A stretch of DNA of 64,000 bases from Gammaproteobacteria bacterium. Lineage in GTDB: Bacteria > Pseudomonadota > Gammaproteobacteria > Pseudomonadales > Halieaceae. Under the pieces are notes generated by a model. The model did no database searches. It saw only the letters and a program-made list of their open reading frames with translations, and was not told the origin of the DNA. Location: assembly GCA_030427085.1 (NCBI GenBank), contig JAUHXH010000002.1, positions 62,001-126,000 of the forward strand, read 5' to 3'. Made by a program: the position numbers and the translations under genes. Positions 1-8,881 of the stretch are shown one piece after another (position 1 is the stretch's first letter; each line of letters begins with the position of its first letter).

Positions 1-457
1 CCGATTCACTGGCGGCATCGCCCTGTTCGCCGGCGGCACCGCCACCGGCAACCTGTTCTTCGCCCTGGCCGCCACCGGCGGACGGCGGTGCGGGCTCAAA
101 GCCCCCCTGTTCAGCGCCCTGTTCACCCTGCTTGCCCTGTTGCTCGCCCCGTGAGGCGGAACTGCTGCTGGAGCTGCTCTCCTGTCCGGGTTGGCCCTGG
201 CTGGAAGATTGTGAGGGACTGGATGAGGGAGACTGGCTCGAAGAACTCGACTTCGAACTGCTCTTCGACGAGCTCTTGCTCGACGAGGAACTGGAGGAGG
301 AACTGCTCGACGGCGAGGAGGCGCTGGGCATTGAAGGGGGCTGCGGAGGCTGTGTCGGCGTGCTGGCGCTGCGACAACCGGCCAGAATCACCGAGCCCAG
401 CACAACGGCGAGGACGGGGCCAATACGAGGGCCCTTGGGGTACTGGTTAGTAGGCAT
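1..457 (-). CDS. Ser-rich lipoprotein, partial (cut by left edge)
   Basis: The reading frame starts at an ATG (complement of 455-457) and runs off the left edge after 152 codons. Residues 1-25 form a signal peptide ending in a lipobox (I-L-A-G-C), so it is predicted to be an outer- or inner-membrane lipoprotein. After the Cys comes a Pro/Ser segment, then a long Ser-rich linker with interspersed Lys and Gln, then Gly/Glu/Gln-rich sequence. The start overlaps the last codons of the upstream TPR gene by 11 nt, indicating translational coupling. The low-complexity linker suggests a spacer between membrane anchor and a domain outside the window. Function unknown. Confidence 0.8.
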   Translation of the reverse strand, partial: MPTNQYPKGPRIGPVLAVVLGSVILAGCRSASTPTQPPQPPSMPSASSPSSSSSSSSSSSKSSSKSSSKSSSSSQSPSSSPSQSSSQGQPGQESSSSSSSASRGEQQGKQGEQGAEQGGFEPAPPSAGGGQGEEQVAGGGAAGEQGDAASES

Positions 458-1763
458 AGGAGGTCAGTATTTGCTCCGTTCTCACCGGTTCCTGCTCGTC
501 AAAGCGGGGCCGGAACCGCGTTTTCCGCAACGTGCGCATCAGGGTCCGCGCGCGCTCTTCGTCACCTTCGCGCAACTCCACATCCGTTACCCGGCCATAT
601 TCATTTACCGCGTATTCCAGCAACACCGCACCATCGGTGTCTGGCGCCACCGGCAGGGGGCGCAGGCCGTCCACGTCGGGCAGGGCTACGGGGGTGCCAA
701 AAAGGCGCTCCTTCTGCAGTTGGGCATCATCTCTGGCCGCAAGTTCCGTGAGTGCCTGCTGATAAACCTCGGTGGCCCGGGTGCGCTCGCCATTGAACCA
801 CATCCAGTCGCCCAGCATGACCAGCGATTCCACGCGCAGAGGATTGCCCGGCTCCAGGTTTTCCGAATACACATCCACCATCACGTTGATAACCTCGCGG
901 CCCTGTTTGTAGCTGCGGGACTGGATGCTGGTGAAGCGGCCCTGCTGGATACGTTCGTTGTAGTCGCTCTGGCTGCCCAGGCTGGCCCCGGCGTCGGGGG
1001 TGCTGTGCAGGGCAATGAGGTACTGGGTGCGCACCAGGCCGTACAGGGGTGGCAGCATTTCCACTGAGGTTTTGCCCACGCGCTGGGCAATGGTGGAGGC
1101 GGCCATGCGGTAGTAATCCCACATGCTCAAAAGGCGCAGGAAACCATCGCTGTTTGTGTCGCGCTGATAGGCTTCGTACTGCCACATGGCGTGCTGCATC
1201 AGCACGCTGGACATATCCTCTCGGCCGGACAGGGCGCGCCGCTGCACCCGGAACAGGTAGTTCTGGCGGTCGTCGGCCTGCTCCCATTCGCCCAGTGCGG
1301 TGTAACTTTCCACCAGACCCTGCAGCAGGGGAATTTGCTGTGCGCTGTACAGGCCCTGATTGATGCGGGTCAGGTGCACGCCACGTTTGAAGGCTGCCAC
1401 GGCGTCGGCGTGCTCGCCCTGGATCTGCAAACTCTGGCCCAGCCCAAGCAATTGTTCCGCTAACCCTTCGGCATAGGCTCCCTGGCTTGATTCCAGGGTG
1501 TGGATGGACTGCTCATAGGCAGACACATCCCGTTTGCTGGCTGTCGGGTCCGGCGGTGCGGTCAGGGCTTCATCGGCGAAATCCTGTGCCACGGGATCTA
1601 CCAGCGATAGTCCCGCCTCTGGTGTGTCGGAGGGTGTTTCCCCCCAGGACAGGGGGGTGAGGGTGCAGCTGGTCAAAAGCAGAGTAAAAGGCGGCCCGTA
1701 TCGCCGGATAATTCCTGCGAAAAGCCCTATACGTGGTTGTAGTGTCCGAAGGACATCACCCAT
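447..1763 (-). CDS. TPR-repeat protein with C-terminal TonB-like domain
   Basis: 438 aa. The N-terminus has a hydrophobic export segment with a possible lipobox (L-L-T-S-C near residue 33). The middle is helical and TPR-like, with visible repeat-like blocks (e.g. around Y97-R127 and the E-V-Y-Q-Q-A-L segment). The last 60 residues (V-N-E-Y-G-R-V-T-D-V then F-R-P-R-F) resemble the C-terminal domain of energy-transducing TonB proteins. It is coupled to the Ser-rich lipoprotein that follows. Probably a periplasmic envelope protein; no specific role can be assigned. Confidence 0.75.
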   Translation of the reverse strand: MGDVLRTLQPRIGLFAGIIRRYGPPFTLLLTSCTLTPLSWGETPSDTPEAGLSLVDPVAQDFADEALTAPPDPTASKRDVSAYEQSIHTLESSQGAYAEGLAEQLLGLGQSLQIQGEHADAVAAFKRGVHLTRINQGLYSAQQIPLLQGLVESYTALGEWEQADDRQNYLFRVQRRALSGREDMSSVLMQHAMWQYEAYQRDTNSDGFLRLLSMWDYYRMAASTIAQRVGKTSVEMLPPLYGLVRTQYLIALHSTPDAGASLGSQSDYNERIQQGRFTSIQSRSYKQGREVINVMVDVYSENLEPGNPLRVESLVMLGDWMWFNGERTRATEVYQQALTELAARDDAQLQKERLFGTPVALPDVDGLRPLPVAPDTDGAVLLEYAVNEYGRVTDVELREGDEERARTLMRTLRKTRFRPRFDEQEPVRTEQILTSYAY

Positions 1764-1835
1764 ACGCCAGTACCCTTACCCTATTACGGTACTGTAGCAA
1801 GTATAAACAACTCTCACCAAGCTGCCGCTTTTGCC

Positions 1836-3569
1836 TCAATAGCCTGCCACCCAGCCCCCGGGGCGCCGGGTGTCGGTAGCGCCGTAAAGCCAGCCGTCAC
1901 TCAGCATGATGGATTGGGTGCGGCCGAGGGTACGCGGTGATGTCTCCACGGTGTGCCCCATGTCCTGGAGCAGTTTGATGGTGTCGGGGCTGATGCCTGA
2001 CTCCACGGCCACGCGATCCGGCAGCCATTGATTGTGAATACGCGCCGCGGCGGCTGCCGAGGCGATGTTCATGTCGAAGGTCATCGCATTCAGCGCCGTC
2101 TGCATCACCGCCGTGATGATAATGCTACCGCCGGGGCTGCCTGTGGCCAGCCAGGGCTTGCCGTCACGCATCACGAGGGTGGGTGTCATGGACGACAGGG
2201 GGCGCTTGCCGGGCTCGATTTTGTTGGCGGCTCCCTCGCGTAAACCAAAGGCATTGGTGTGACCCGGCCGGGCGGCGAAATCCGCCATTTCGTTGTTCAG
2301 CAACATACCGGTGCCGGGCACCGCAATGTGTGAGCCAAAACTGAAATTGAGGGTGTAGGTGTTGGTCACCACATTGCCGTGACGGTCGGCCACGGTGTAG
2401 TGGGTGGTGTCGGTGCTTTCGCCCGGCATGTGACGGCCTGGTGCAATTTCCTCCGGTGGCGTGGCGCGCTTGGGGTCGATGGTCTTCCGCAGCTTGGCCG
2501 CGTACTGTTTGTCGATCAATTTGGCCACGGGTACGGGGTAAAAGTCCGGGTCCGCCAGATATTCACTGCGGTCGGCGTAAGCCCGCTTCATCGACTCTGC
2601 CAGCAGGTGCAGGTAGGCCGCGCTGTTGTGGCCCAGGGCCGCAAGGTCATAGCCTTCCAGAATGTTGAGCATCTGGATAATGTGCACACCGCCGGAAGAC
2701 GGGGGCGGTGGTGCGACAATTTCAAAATCCCCGTAGGTGCCGCGCACCGGTTTGCGCTCCAGCGCGCGGTAGCCGGCGAGGTCCGCCTCGGTGATCAGGC
2801 CGTCATTGGCCGCCATGTCGGCGGCGATGCGACGGGCGACTTCACCCTTGTAAAAGCCGTCGCGCCCCTTGTCGGCGATGTGTTGCAGGGTCCAGGCCAG
2901 TTCCGGCTGGCGCCAGGTTTCACCGATACCGTAGCGGCTGCCGTCCTCGTGGAAGAACAGCTTGCGGGCCACCGGGTCCTGGAGCAGGCGTTCCGCGCGC
3001 GAACCGATTTCGTAGTTGAGGGCATAACTGACTTCAAAGCCGTCGCGGGCCAGGGCGATGGCGGGCTGCATTACCTCTTTCAGGCTCATGGTGCCGTATT
3101 TTTCCAGTGCCAGCGTAAGGCCCGCTACACTGCCTGGCACGCCGGCCGAGGCACGGCTGAAAAATTCCTTGCGTCGATCCACCTCACCCTTTTCATCTAA
3201 AAACAGCGCGCTACCCGCAGCTGCCGGGGCCGTTTCCCGATAGTCGATTACCAGTTGGCGGTTTTCTTCGGCCAGGTGGACCAGCATAAATCCACCACCG
3301 CCGATATTGCCGGCGCGGGGGTATGTGACCGCCAGGGCGAAGCCGGTGGCAACGGCGGCATCCACCGCATTGCCGCCGCGGCGCAGAATATCCACACCAA
3401 TTTCAGCCGCGAGTTTTTCCGGGCCGGCTACCATACCGTGTTGGGCCACCTGGGGCAGGAAGCGGGTACGGTAATCGATGATGGGGGTCTGGTCGGCTTG
3501 GGCAAAGTCTGCGAACAGGGTGGGGGCAGCCAGGAATACGGCCAGGCAGAGGCTCAACAGGGGTCGCAC
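1836..3569 (-). CDS. ggt: Gamma-glutamyltransferase
   Basis: 577 aa periplasmic enzyme that hydrolyses glutathione and other gamma-glutamyl compounds or transfers the gamma-glutamyl group. A cleavable signal peptide (residues 1-25) precedes the large subunit. The autoprocessing/nucleophile Thr lies in the D-T-T-H-Y-T motif near residue 390, followed by the small-subunit motifs S-S-M-T-P-T and G-S-P-G-G-S. Length is typical of the family. It is a stand-alone gene between the TPR gene and a divergent GNAT gene. Confidence 0.95.
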   Translation of the reverse strand: MRPLLSLCLAVFLAAPTLFADFAQADQTPIIDYRTRFLPQVAQHGMVAGPEKLAAEIGVDILRRGGNAVDAAVATGFALAVTYPRAGNIGGGGFMLVHLAEENRQLVIDYRETAPAAAGSALFLDEKGEVDRRKEFFSRASAGVPGSVAGLTLALEKYGTMSLKEVMQPAIALARDGFEVSYALNYEIGSRAERLLQDPVARKLFFHEDGSRYGIGETWRQPELAWTLQHIADKGRDGFYKGEVARRIAADMAANDGLITEADLAGYRALERKPVRGTYGDFEIVAPPPPSSGGVHIIQMLNILEGYDLAALGHNSAAYLHLLAESMKRAYADRSEYLADPDFYPVPVAKLIDKQYAAKLRKTIDPKRATPPEEIAPGRHMPGESTDTTHYTVADRHGNVVTNTYTLNFSFGSHIAVPGTGMLLNNEMADFAARPGHTNAFGLREGAANKIEPGKRPLSSMTPTLVMRDGKPWLATGSPGGSIIITAVMQTALNAMTFDMNIASAAAAARIHNQWLPDRVAVESGISPDTIKLLQDMGHTVETSPRTLGRTQSIMLSDGWLYGATDTRRPGGWVAGY

Positions 3570-3702
3570 AGCAAATTCCGCTCGTGAAAGGATGAGGCTC
3601 GACCTTAGATCACCCGCGCCGCCGGGACAAGACTTGTAGCTTGTGCCCTCCGCCGGGCTATTCTAGTCTGAGTATTTTCCCGGGCGATAAACCGTGGACA
3701 GG

Positions 3703-4293
3703 ATGCCTGAAATCACCAGTGCCGGAGCCGATCAGGCGGACGCCGCCATCGCGGTGCTGAGCGATGCATTTTTTGATGATCCGGCGATGAACTGGATCAT
3801 GCCCCGCCCCGACCTCTATCCGCGATTTTTCAACGAAGTGGTAAAGCGCGTGTATCTGCCCAAAGGTTTTGTCGACCTTGAGAGCGAAGGGCGCGGTGCC
3901 GCGTTGTGGTTGCCACCCGGCGAAGTGTTTGAACCGCCGCGCAATCTCGCGCTGCTGTCTTTGATGGCGCGCGTTTTGCTCTCCTGCGGCCCCTCCTTTT
4001 TGCGCAATCTGTCCGCACTGACGGCGCAGATGGAGGCACATCATCCCCGGGATGATCATTACTATCTGCAATTTGTCGGTTGCGGCCGCGCGTACCAGGG
4101 GCAGGGGGTGGGTTCTGCTTTGCTCAAGGCCGGCACGCGCCGAGCAGATGAAGCCGGATTGCCGGCCTATCTGGAAAGTTCGAATATCCGCAACGTGCCG
4201 CTGTACCAGCGGCACGGTTTCGAGGTCACTCAGGAATTACAGATGCCACGCGGCGGGCCGCCGATGTGGTGCATGTTGCGCCCGGCACGTTAG
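3703..4293 (+). CDS. GNAT family N-acetyltransferase
   Basis: About 196 aa. The acetyl-CoA-binding motif A is clear (R-x-x-Q-G-Q-G-V-G-S-A-L-L, near residues 126-140), followed by the C-terminal Y-x-R-x-G-F motif of GNAT folds. The substrate cannot be told from sequence. An in-frame GTG at 3694 is an alternative start; neither start has a strong ribosome binding site. The stop overlaps the convergent DUF4136 gene by 4 nt. Confidence 0.85.
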   Translation: MPEITSAGADQADAAIAVLSDAFFDDPAMNWIMPRPDLYPRFFNEVVKRVYLPKGFVDLESEGRGAALWLPPGEVFEPPRNLALLSLMARVLLSCGPSFLRNLSALTAQMEAHHPRDDHYYLQFVGCGRAYQGQGVGSALLKAGTRRADEAGLPAYLESSNIRNVPLYQRHGFEVTQELQMPRGGPPMWCMLRPAR

Positions 4294-4829
4294 GGTGCCG
4301 GGGGGAAGGATCCGAGTACGTGAGCCGCGGCGGCGCGCAGAGCTTCCGGTGAGTTGGGTGTGCGATCCGCGGACAGCTTGGAGTGGATCACCGAGCGCCA
4401 GATGGATTTGTTCCGCGCCGGGTCGATCATGTCGATGATGAAAGTGCCCTGAGTGTACTGGTTGACCGATACATCGGACACCGACGGGCCACAGCGCCAG
4501 CAGGTGTAGTAACTCACACTGTTGTAGGAGCGCACATCGGTGCGTTCCTGGGTAACCAGATGCCAGGTGAGTAGCAGGTCGGCGGCACTGCCCTTGGCAG
4601 GAACGGTGTAACCCTTGTTGCGCAGCTCTCCCTCCAGCGCAGCGTCGATCCGGCCCTGCTGCATATCGCTAATGAGCGTGTTTTCCAGATCGGTTCTGAC
4701 CACATTTTTCAGCGCCACACTGTGAACCCGGCCAAAGTCGAAGTTCTGGTCGTAGTCCACCCGGGGCTCTGGTGTGGAGGCGCAGGCCGCCAACAGCATC
4801 AGCGAGAAGGTAACCGCGAGGTATTTCAT
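4290..4829 (-). CDS. DUF4136 family lipoprotein
   Basis: 179 aa. Start chosen at the internal ATG at 4829 because it is followed directly by a lipoprotein signal peptide with lipobox L-L-A-A-C at residues 13-17; the upstream in-frame extension is not signal-like. The mature part (D-Y-D-x-N-F-D-F ... S-A-A-D-L-L-L-T) matches the DUF4136 family of exported lipoproteins of unknown function. Confidence 0.85.
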   Translation of the reverse strand: MKYLAVTFSLMLLAACASTPEPRVDYDQNFDFGRVHSVALKNVVRTDLENTLISDMQQGRIDAALEGELRNKGYTVPAKGSAADLLLTWHLVTQERTDVRSYNSVSYYTCWRCGPSVSDVSVNQYTQGTFIIDMIDPARNKSIWRSVIHSKLSADRTPNSPEALRAAAAHVLGSFPPAP

Positions 4830-4851
4830 GGGATCAGGCTCCTGAATCGGT

Positions 4852-5157
4852 TTAGTCGGGCGTAGAGGGTACCACCGGTGCACGTTGTTGGAAGCCGGGC
4901 ACCTGCGGGAAGGGGAAAAATTCACGCCAGTCGTCACCGAACTCGCTGGCCAGGTCGCGACCGTTGATCCGTTGGTAACTGGCATTCATGGCGAGGTCGA
5001 CACTCTCCCTGTCTACACATTCCAGCAGCACCAGAGTTTCCATCATGCCTTCCAGTCGCAGGCGCTGAGTGGGTGGTACATCCAACCCCTCAGCGAGTTG
5101 CCCGAACAGGGCATCCCAGCGGGGCTGTAACAATTCCCACGCGTTGTCGGCCTGCAT
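4852..5157 (-). CDS. Hypothetical small acidic protein
   Basis: 101 aa, mostly predicted helical (W-E-L-L-Q-P-R-W-D-A-L-F), ending in a Pro/Val tail. It precedes the DUF4136 gene by 22 nt on the same strand and is divergent from pdxH. I do not recognise the family; its compact coding frame and operon-like placement support it as a real gene. Confidence 0.6.
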   Translation of the reverse strand: MQADNAWELLQPRWDALFGQLAEGLDVPPTQRLRLEGMMETLVLLECVDRESVDLAMNASYQRINGRDLASEFGDDWREFFPFPQVPGFQQRAPVVPSTPD

Positions 5158-5242
5158 CTATTGCTCCCTGTGCATCGTGCTAGAGTATGCGCCGAAACTT
5201 TAGTTGGCGGTAGTCACGGCCGCAAGTTGGATAGGCTAGTTG

Positions 5243-5881
5243 ATGAACTACGAAGATTTTCGACGCGAGTACCTGGCCGGCGGCCTCAGTCGTGAAATGT
5301 TGGCACCCGACCCCATTACCCAGTTCCAGCAATGGCTGGAGCAGGCGGTGGCGGGCGGCATCAAGGATCCCACGGCGATGGTACTGGCCACAGTGGATGC
5401 CGACGGCACGCCCTGGCAGCGCATTGTGTTGTTAAAGGAAATCGATGCCCGCGGTTTTGTGTTCTACACCAACTACGGCAGCCGAAAAGCTGAAGCCATG
5501 GCGGCCAACAACCGGGTCAGCCTGCATTTTCCGTGGAACATGCTCGACCGGCAGGTCATCGTGGGCGGTCAGGTCAGCAAAATCAGCATGGCCGAGTCGG
5601 CCCGCTATTTCCTTTCGCGCCCACGCGAAAGCCAGTTGGCAGCGTGGGCGTCCCGCCAGAGCCAGCGCATCGGCGCGCGCGGTATGCTGGAACAGGAGTG
5701 GGGCAAGATGAAGCGCAAATTCGGCGAGGGGGATATCCCCCTGCCGGATTTCTGGGGTGGCTACCGCGTGGTGCCCGAGTCAGTGGAATTTTGGCAGGGC
5801 GGGGCGCATCGCTTGCACGATCGCTTTTTGTATCGGCGCGAGGTATCGGGTGGCTGGGAGATTGAGCAGTTGCAGCCCTAG
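5243..5881 (+). CDS. pdxH: Pyridoxamine 5'-phosphate oxidase
   Basis: 212 aa FMN enzyme that oxidises pyridoxine/pyridoxamine 5'-phosphate to pyridoxal 5'-phosphate. Characteristic motifs are R-I-V-L-L-K, F-Y-T-N-Y-x-S-R-K, the A-S-R-Q-S-Q segment and the C-terminal E-F-W-Q-G-x-x-x-R-L-H-D-R motif that binds substrate and FMN. Length is normal. The TTG at 5240 gives a one-residue longer version; the ATG at 5243 is preferred. Its stop overlaps the convergent dehydrogenase gene. Confidence 0.96.
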   Translation: MNYEDFRREYLAGGLSREMLAPDPITQFQQWLEQAVAGGIKDPTAMVLATVDADGTPWQRIVLLKEIDARGFVFYTNYGSRKAEAMAANNRVSLHFPWNMLDRQVIVGGQVSKISMAESARYFLSRPRESQLAAWASRQSQRIGARGMLEQEWGKMKRKFGEGDIPLPDFWGGYRVVPESVEFWQGGAHRLHDRFLYRREVSGGWEIEQLQP

Positions 5882-7035
5882 TTGGTCCAGATCGCCTCGT
5901 ACAAACTTTCAATCTCCGCGGCTTCTGGAATTCGTGGATTATTCGCCGGTGAACCAGAGGCCAGTGCCTGTTTCGCCATCTGCGGAATGGCGGCCTCCCA
6001 ATCGCGCGCGGCGATGCCGAACTCGCCGGGGGTGGGTACGCTGAGGTCGCGACACAACTGTCTCAATCCCGTTACCAACAGGTCGCACGCTTCGTCGTCT
6101 CCGTGCGTGGGCAGCGCAATGCCCATGGTCCTTGCGGCGGTGGCGTAACGCGTGGTCGCTTCGGGGATCGACCAGGCCGTTACTTCGGGCAATAGCATGG
6201 CGTTAGACAGTCCGTGTGGCACGTGAAAAAGCGCGCCCACCGGCCGTGACATACCGTGAATCAGGGTCACCGAGGCATTGGAGAAAGCGATTCCGCCCTG
6301 ACAGGCGGCCAGCATCATCGCCTCGCGCGCCGCGCGATTGTCGGGTTCGGCGCAGGCCACGGGTAACTGTTGATAGATGGTTTGCATCGCGGTGAGCGCG
6401 ATGCTGTCGGTAAAGGGGTTGGCCTTGCGGCTGACGTAGGCTTCCAGCGCGTGGCACAGGGAGTCGAGTCCTGTGTCGGCAGTCAATCGGTAGGGCATGG
6501 TCATGGACAGCTCGAAATCTACCAGCGCCGCAACCGGTACCAGGCCCAGCCCCATGCAGAGCATTTTTTCCTGGGTTTCGCTGTCGGTGATGACTGCGGC
6601 GCGGGTGGCTTCCGCGCCGGTGCCGGCGGTGGTGGGCACAGCGATCACCGGCAGGCCGGTATCGATCTGCGCGGGAACCTTGTACAGGCGCATGGGGCCT
6701 TCGCGCACCGCCATTGCTGCCACCGCCTTGGCGGTGTCCATGGAGGAACCGCCGCCGAGGCCAATGACACAGTCGTAGTCCCCGGCGCGCAACACCTCCA
6801 TGGCGGCGCGGACGGACTCCGTGGTGGGGTCGGGCACACAATCGCCGAAGCGGCCCCAGGTCAGGCCGGCTGCATCCAGTTGCCGCTCCAGTCGCTCGCT
6901 GTAGCCCTGAGACACCATGAAGGGGTCGGTGACTAACAGCGGGCGGGAGAGGGAGAGCTGCGCCAGGGTGTCGGCCAGTTCTTCACTGACTCCAGCACCC
7001 ACCCGCAGCACGCGGGGCAACTGGATGGCGGCCAT
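5878..7035 (-). CDS. Iron-containing alcohol dehydrogenase
   Basis: 385 aa. N-terminal NAD(P)-binding part contains the family motif [10 protein letters not shown]; the C-terminal part carries metal-binding histidines in H-G-M-S-R-P-x-G and [12 protein letters not shown]. Oxidises an unknown alcohol or reduces the aldehyde. It sits 3 nt upstream of nothing obviously related except the FKBP gene just before it (7039-7671), from which it may be co-transcribed. Confidence 0.9.
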   Translation of the reverse strand: MAAIQLPRVLRVGAGVSEELADTLAQLSLSRPLLVTDPFMVSQGYSERLERQLDAAGLTWGRFGDCVPDPTTESVRAAMEVLRAGDYDCVIGLGGGSSMDTAKAVAAMAVREGPMRLYKVPAQIDTGLPVIAVPTTAGTGAEATRAAVITDSETQEKMLCMGLGLVPVAALVDFELSMTMPYRLTADTGLDSLCHALEAYVSRKANPFTDSIALTAMQTIYQQLPVACAEPDNRAAREAMMLAACQGGIAFSNASVTLIHGMSRPVGALFHVPHGLSNAMLLPEVTAWSIPEATTRYATAARTMGIALPTHGDDEACDLLVTGLRQLCRDLSVPTPGEFGIAARDWEAAIPQMAKQALASGSPANNPRIPEAAEIESLYEAIWTN

Positions 7036-7038
7036 AGG

Positions 7039-7671
7039 TCAGTTCACCTGAATCAAATGGATTTCGAACACCAGCGCGGTGTTCGGCGGGATGGCATCAC
7101 CCGCACCCTGTTCGCCATAGGCCAGATGGGGCGGACACACGATGCGCCATTTGTCGCCGGGGGACATCAACTGCAGGGCCTCGGTCCAGCCGGGAATGAC
7201 CTGGTTGACGCCGAAGGTAGCGGGCTCGCCGCGATCCACCGAGCTGTCAAAAACAGAGCCGTCAACGAAGGTGCCGTGATAGTGCGTGACTACCTGGTCG
7301 GTGGCGCCGGGGGAGTCGCCCCCAGCGCCGCTTTCCAGCACTTCCCACTGCAGGCCGCTGTCGGTCGTGGTGACTTCGTCGCGTTCGGCGTTGGCGGTGA
7401 GGAATTGCTCAGCCAGTGCCGCCCGCTTCCCGGCGAGCTCAGCCGCCGCTGCTTGTTTCTTTTCCTGGATGGCCTGATAGGCGGGGTTGAGTTCGGACTC
7501 GCCTATTTGCGCCTGCTGGTGCTCGAAAACGTGGCGGATGCCGGCGATTGCGGCGTCGAGGTCCAGGCCCTCAAAGCGATTGCGCAGCAACTGCTCGCCG
7601 AATTGCAGGCCGAAGCCGTAGGAGACTTTTGCTTCATCAGTGGACAGGTCCACCTGAGGTTCCAGTGCCAT
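7039..7671 (-). CDS. FKBP-type peptidyl-prolyl cis-trans isomerase
   Basis: 210 aa, of the FklB/FkpA type: an N-terminal helical dimerisation domain (residues 1-110: K-V-S-Y-G-F-G-L-Q-F-G-E-Q-L) followed by a C-terminal FKBP domain with V-T-H-Y-H-G-T-F-V-D-G-S-V-F-D-S-S, V-I-P-G-W-T-E-A-L-Q and L-A-Y-G-E-Q-G. No signal peptide, so it is probably cytoplasmic (FklB-like). Confidence 0.92.
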   Translation of the reverse strand: MALEPQVDLSTDEAKVSYGFGLQFGEQLLRNRFEGLDLDAAIAGIRHVFEHQQAQIGESELNPAYQAIQEKKQAAAAELAGKRAALAEQFLTANAERDEVTTTDSGLQWEVLESGAGGDSPGATDQVVTHYHGTFVDGSVFDSSVDRGEPATFGVNQVIPGWTEALQLMSPGDKWRIVCPPHLAYGEQGAGDAIPPNTALVFEIHLIQVN

Positions 7672-7753
7672 GTTAATGTTCCGCTGGGCTGTGATTGAGG
7701 CAGCACCTTACCATAAGGGCCACGGGGGCCCCACCGGCACGGAGTGGAAGTTT

Positions 7754-8347
7754 ATGGCGGTATTGGCAGACGAGTTGCTGGCCTTCTGGTTTGGCCCCCT
7801 GAATGATCTGGGCCTGCCGCAGGAAGACCGGAACAAGCTGTGGTTTACGGCCAGCGACGAAACGGACCGGATTTGCCGTGAGCGCTTCGGCACGGCGGTG
7901 TCTGCCGCTATAGCCGGCGAGCTTGATCACTGGGCGCAGGACGATAATGGCCTGGTAGCGCTGGTGTTGTTACTGGACCAACTGACCCGCAACATTCATC
8001 GCGGTACGCCTGCTGCCTTCAGTGGGGATGAGCGCGCGCTGGCAATCGTTCGCGAAGCCGCGGCCGGTGGGCGCGTACAGTCGCTGCCCCGGATTCACCA
8101 GGTGTTTCTGTATCTGCCTTACGAGCACAGCGAGGACCTCGCAGCGCAAGGGGAAGGCCAGGCGTTGTTCGACGCCTTGCTGGCCGATAGCGGGAACGAC
8201 CCGGCTATTGCCAGCTTTCATCGTTTCATGGCTGCCCATCGGCAGGTTATCGAAAAATTCGGCCGTTTCCCGCACCGCAATGCCATACTGGGTCGCGAGA
8301 GTACGCCAGCGGAGCTGGCTCACCTGAAACAACACGGAGGCTTCTGA
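7754..8347 (+). CDS. DUF924 family protein
   Basis: 197 aa. Start at the ATG preceded by a GGAG-type ribosome site; longer in-frame starts lack support. Contains the DUF924 signature (L-x-F-W-F-G-P near the start; L-V-L-L-L-D-Q-x-x-R-N-I-H-R-G-T-P-x-A-F; F-L-Y-L-P-Y-E-H-S-E-D). A helical TPR-like fold is known for the family; its biochemical role is unknown. The stop overlaps the next start (ATGA). Confidence 0.85.
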   Translation: MAVLADELLAFWFGPLNDLGLPQEDRNKLWFTASDETDRICRERFGTAVSAAIAGELDHWAQDDNGLVALVLLLDQLTRNIHRGTPAAFSGDERALAIVREAAAGGRVQSLPRIHQVFLYLPYEHSEDLAAQGEGQALFDALLADSGNDPAIASFHRFMAAHRQVIEKFGRFPHRNAILGRESTPAELAHLKQHGGF

Positions 8348-8877
8348 TGCGTTACTTTTCGCTTGTCTGTCTGTTTGTGTTCAGCCTGCCACTGGCGGCC
8401 CAGCAAAAGCCGTTCGACTGTGCGGGCAGCGAACCCCACCGGCAGTTCGATTTCTGGCTGGGGAACTGGGAGGTCCACGACCCCAGTGGCAAATTACAGG
8501 GCTTCAATCAAATCCGCTCTGTGCAAAATGGCTGCCTGCTCACTGAGCACTGGAAGAGTGTTTCCGGTGGTAGCGGCGAGAGCATGAATTACTACGACCC
8601 GGGCTCAGGCAAATGGCGCCAGCTCTGGGTCGATGGCGGCGCCTCGATTATTGATATCAGTGGCGGTATGGACGACGGTAGTATGGTGCTCACCGGCACT
8701 ATTCAATATCTCGTTGGCGGTCGCCAGGCTGATTTTCGCGGCCGCTGGACACCCCTGCCCGACGGGCGCGTGCGGCAGTTTTTTGAAGAGCGCGACGCCG
8801 AGGGTAACTGGCAACCCTGGTACGACCTCTACTACAGCCCGCTGAACCAGGATGGCCCGGGCGAGATGGATAAATAA
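8347..8877 (+). CDS. Exported DUF1579-like protein
   Basis: 176 aa with a signal peptide (residues 1-19, ending L-A-A-Q-Q). The mature part begins H-R-Q-F-D-F-W-L-G-N-W-E-V, a start typical of small beta-barrel, lipocalin-like proteins of the DUF1579 kind. It is translationally coupled to the DUF924 gene. Function unknown; probably periplasmic. Confidence 0.65.
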   Translation: MRYFSLVCLFVFSLPLAAQQKPFDCAGSEPHRQFDFWLGNWEVHDPSGKLQGFNQIRSVQNGCLLTEHWKSVSGGSGESMNYYDPGSGKWRQLWVDGGASIIDISGGMDDGSMVLTGTIQYLVGGRQADFRGRWTPLPDGRVRQFFEERDAEGNWQPWYDLYYSPLNQDGPGEMDK

Positions 8878-8881
8878 AGCT

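Noticed and set aside
132-1067. Long plus-strand frame of 311 codons over the left-edge genes
   Set aside because: It is antisense to the Ser-rich lipoprotein and TPR gene, and its Leu/Glu runs are the complement of the poly-Ser linker.
2379-3200. 273-codon plus-strand frame
   Set aside because: Antisense to gamma-glutamyltransferase with shadow composition.
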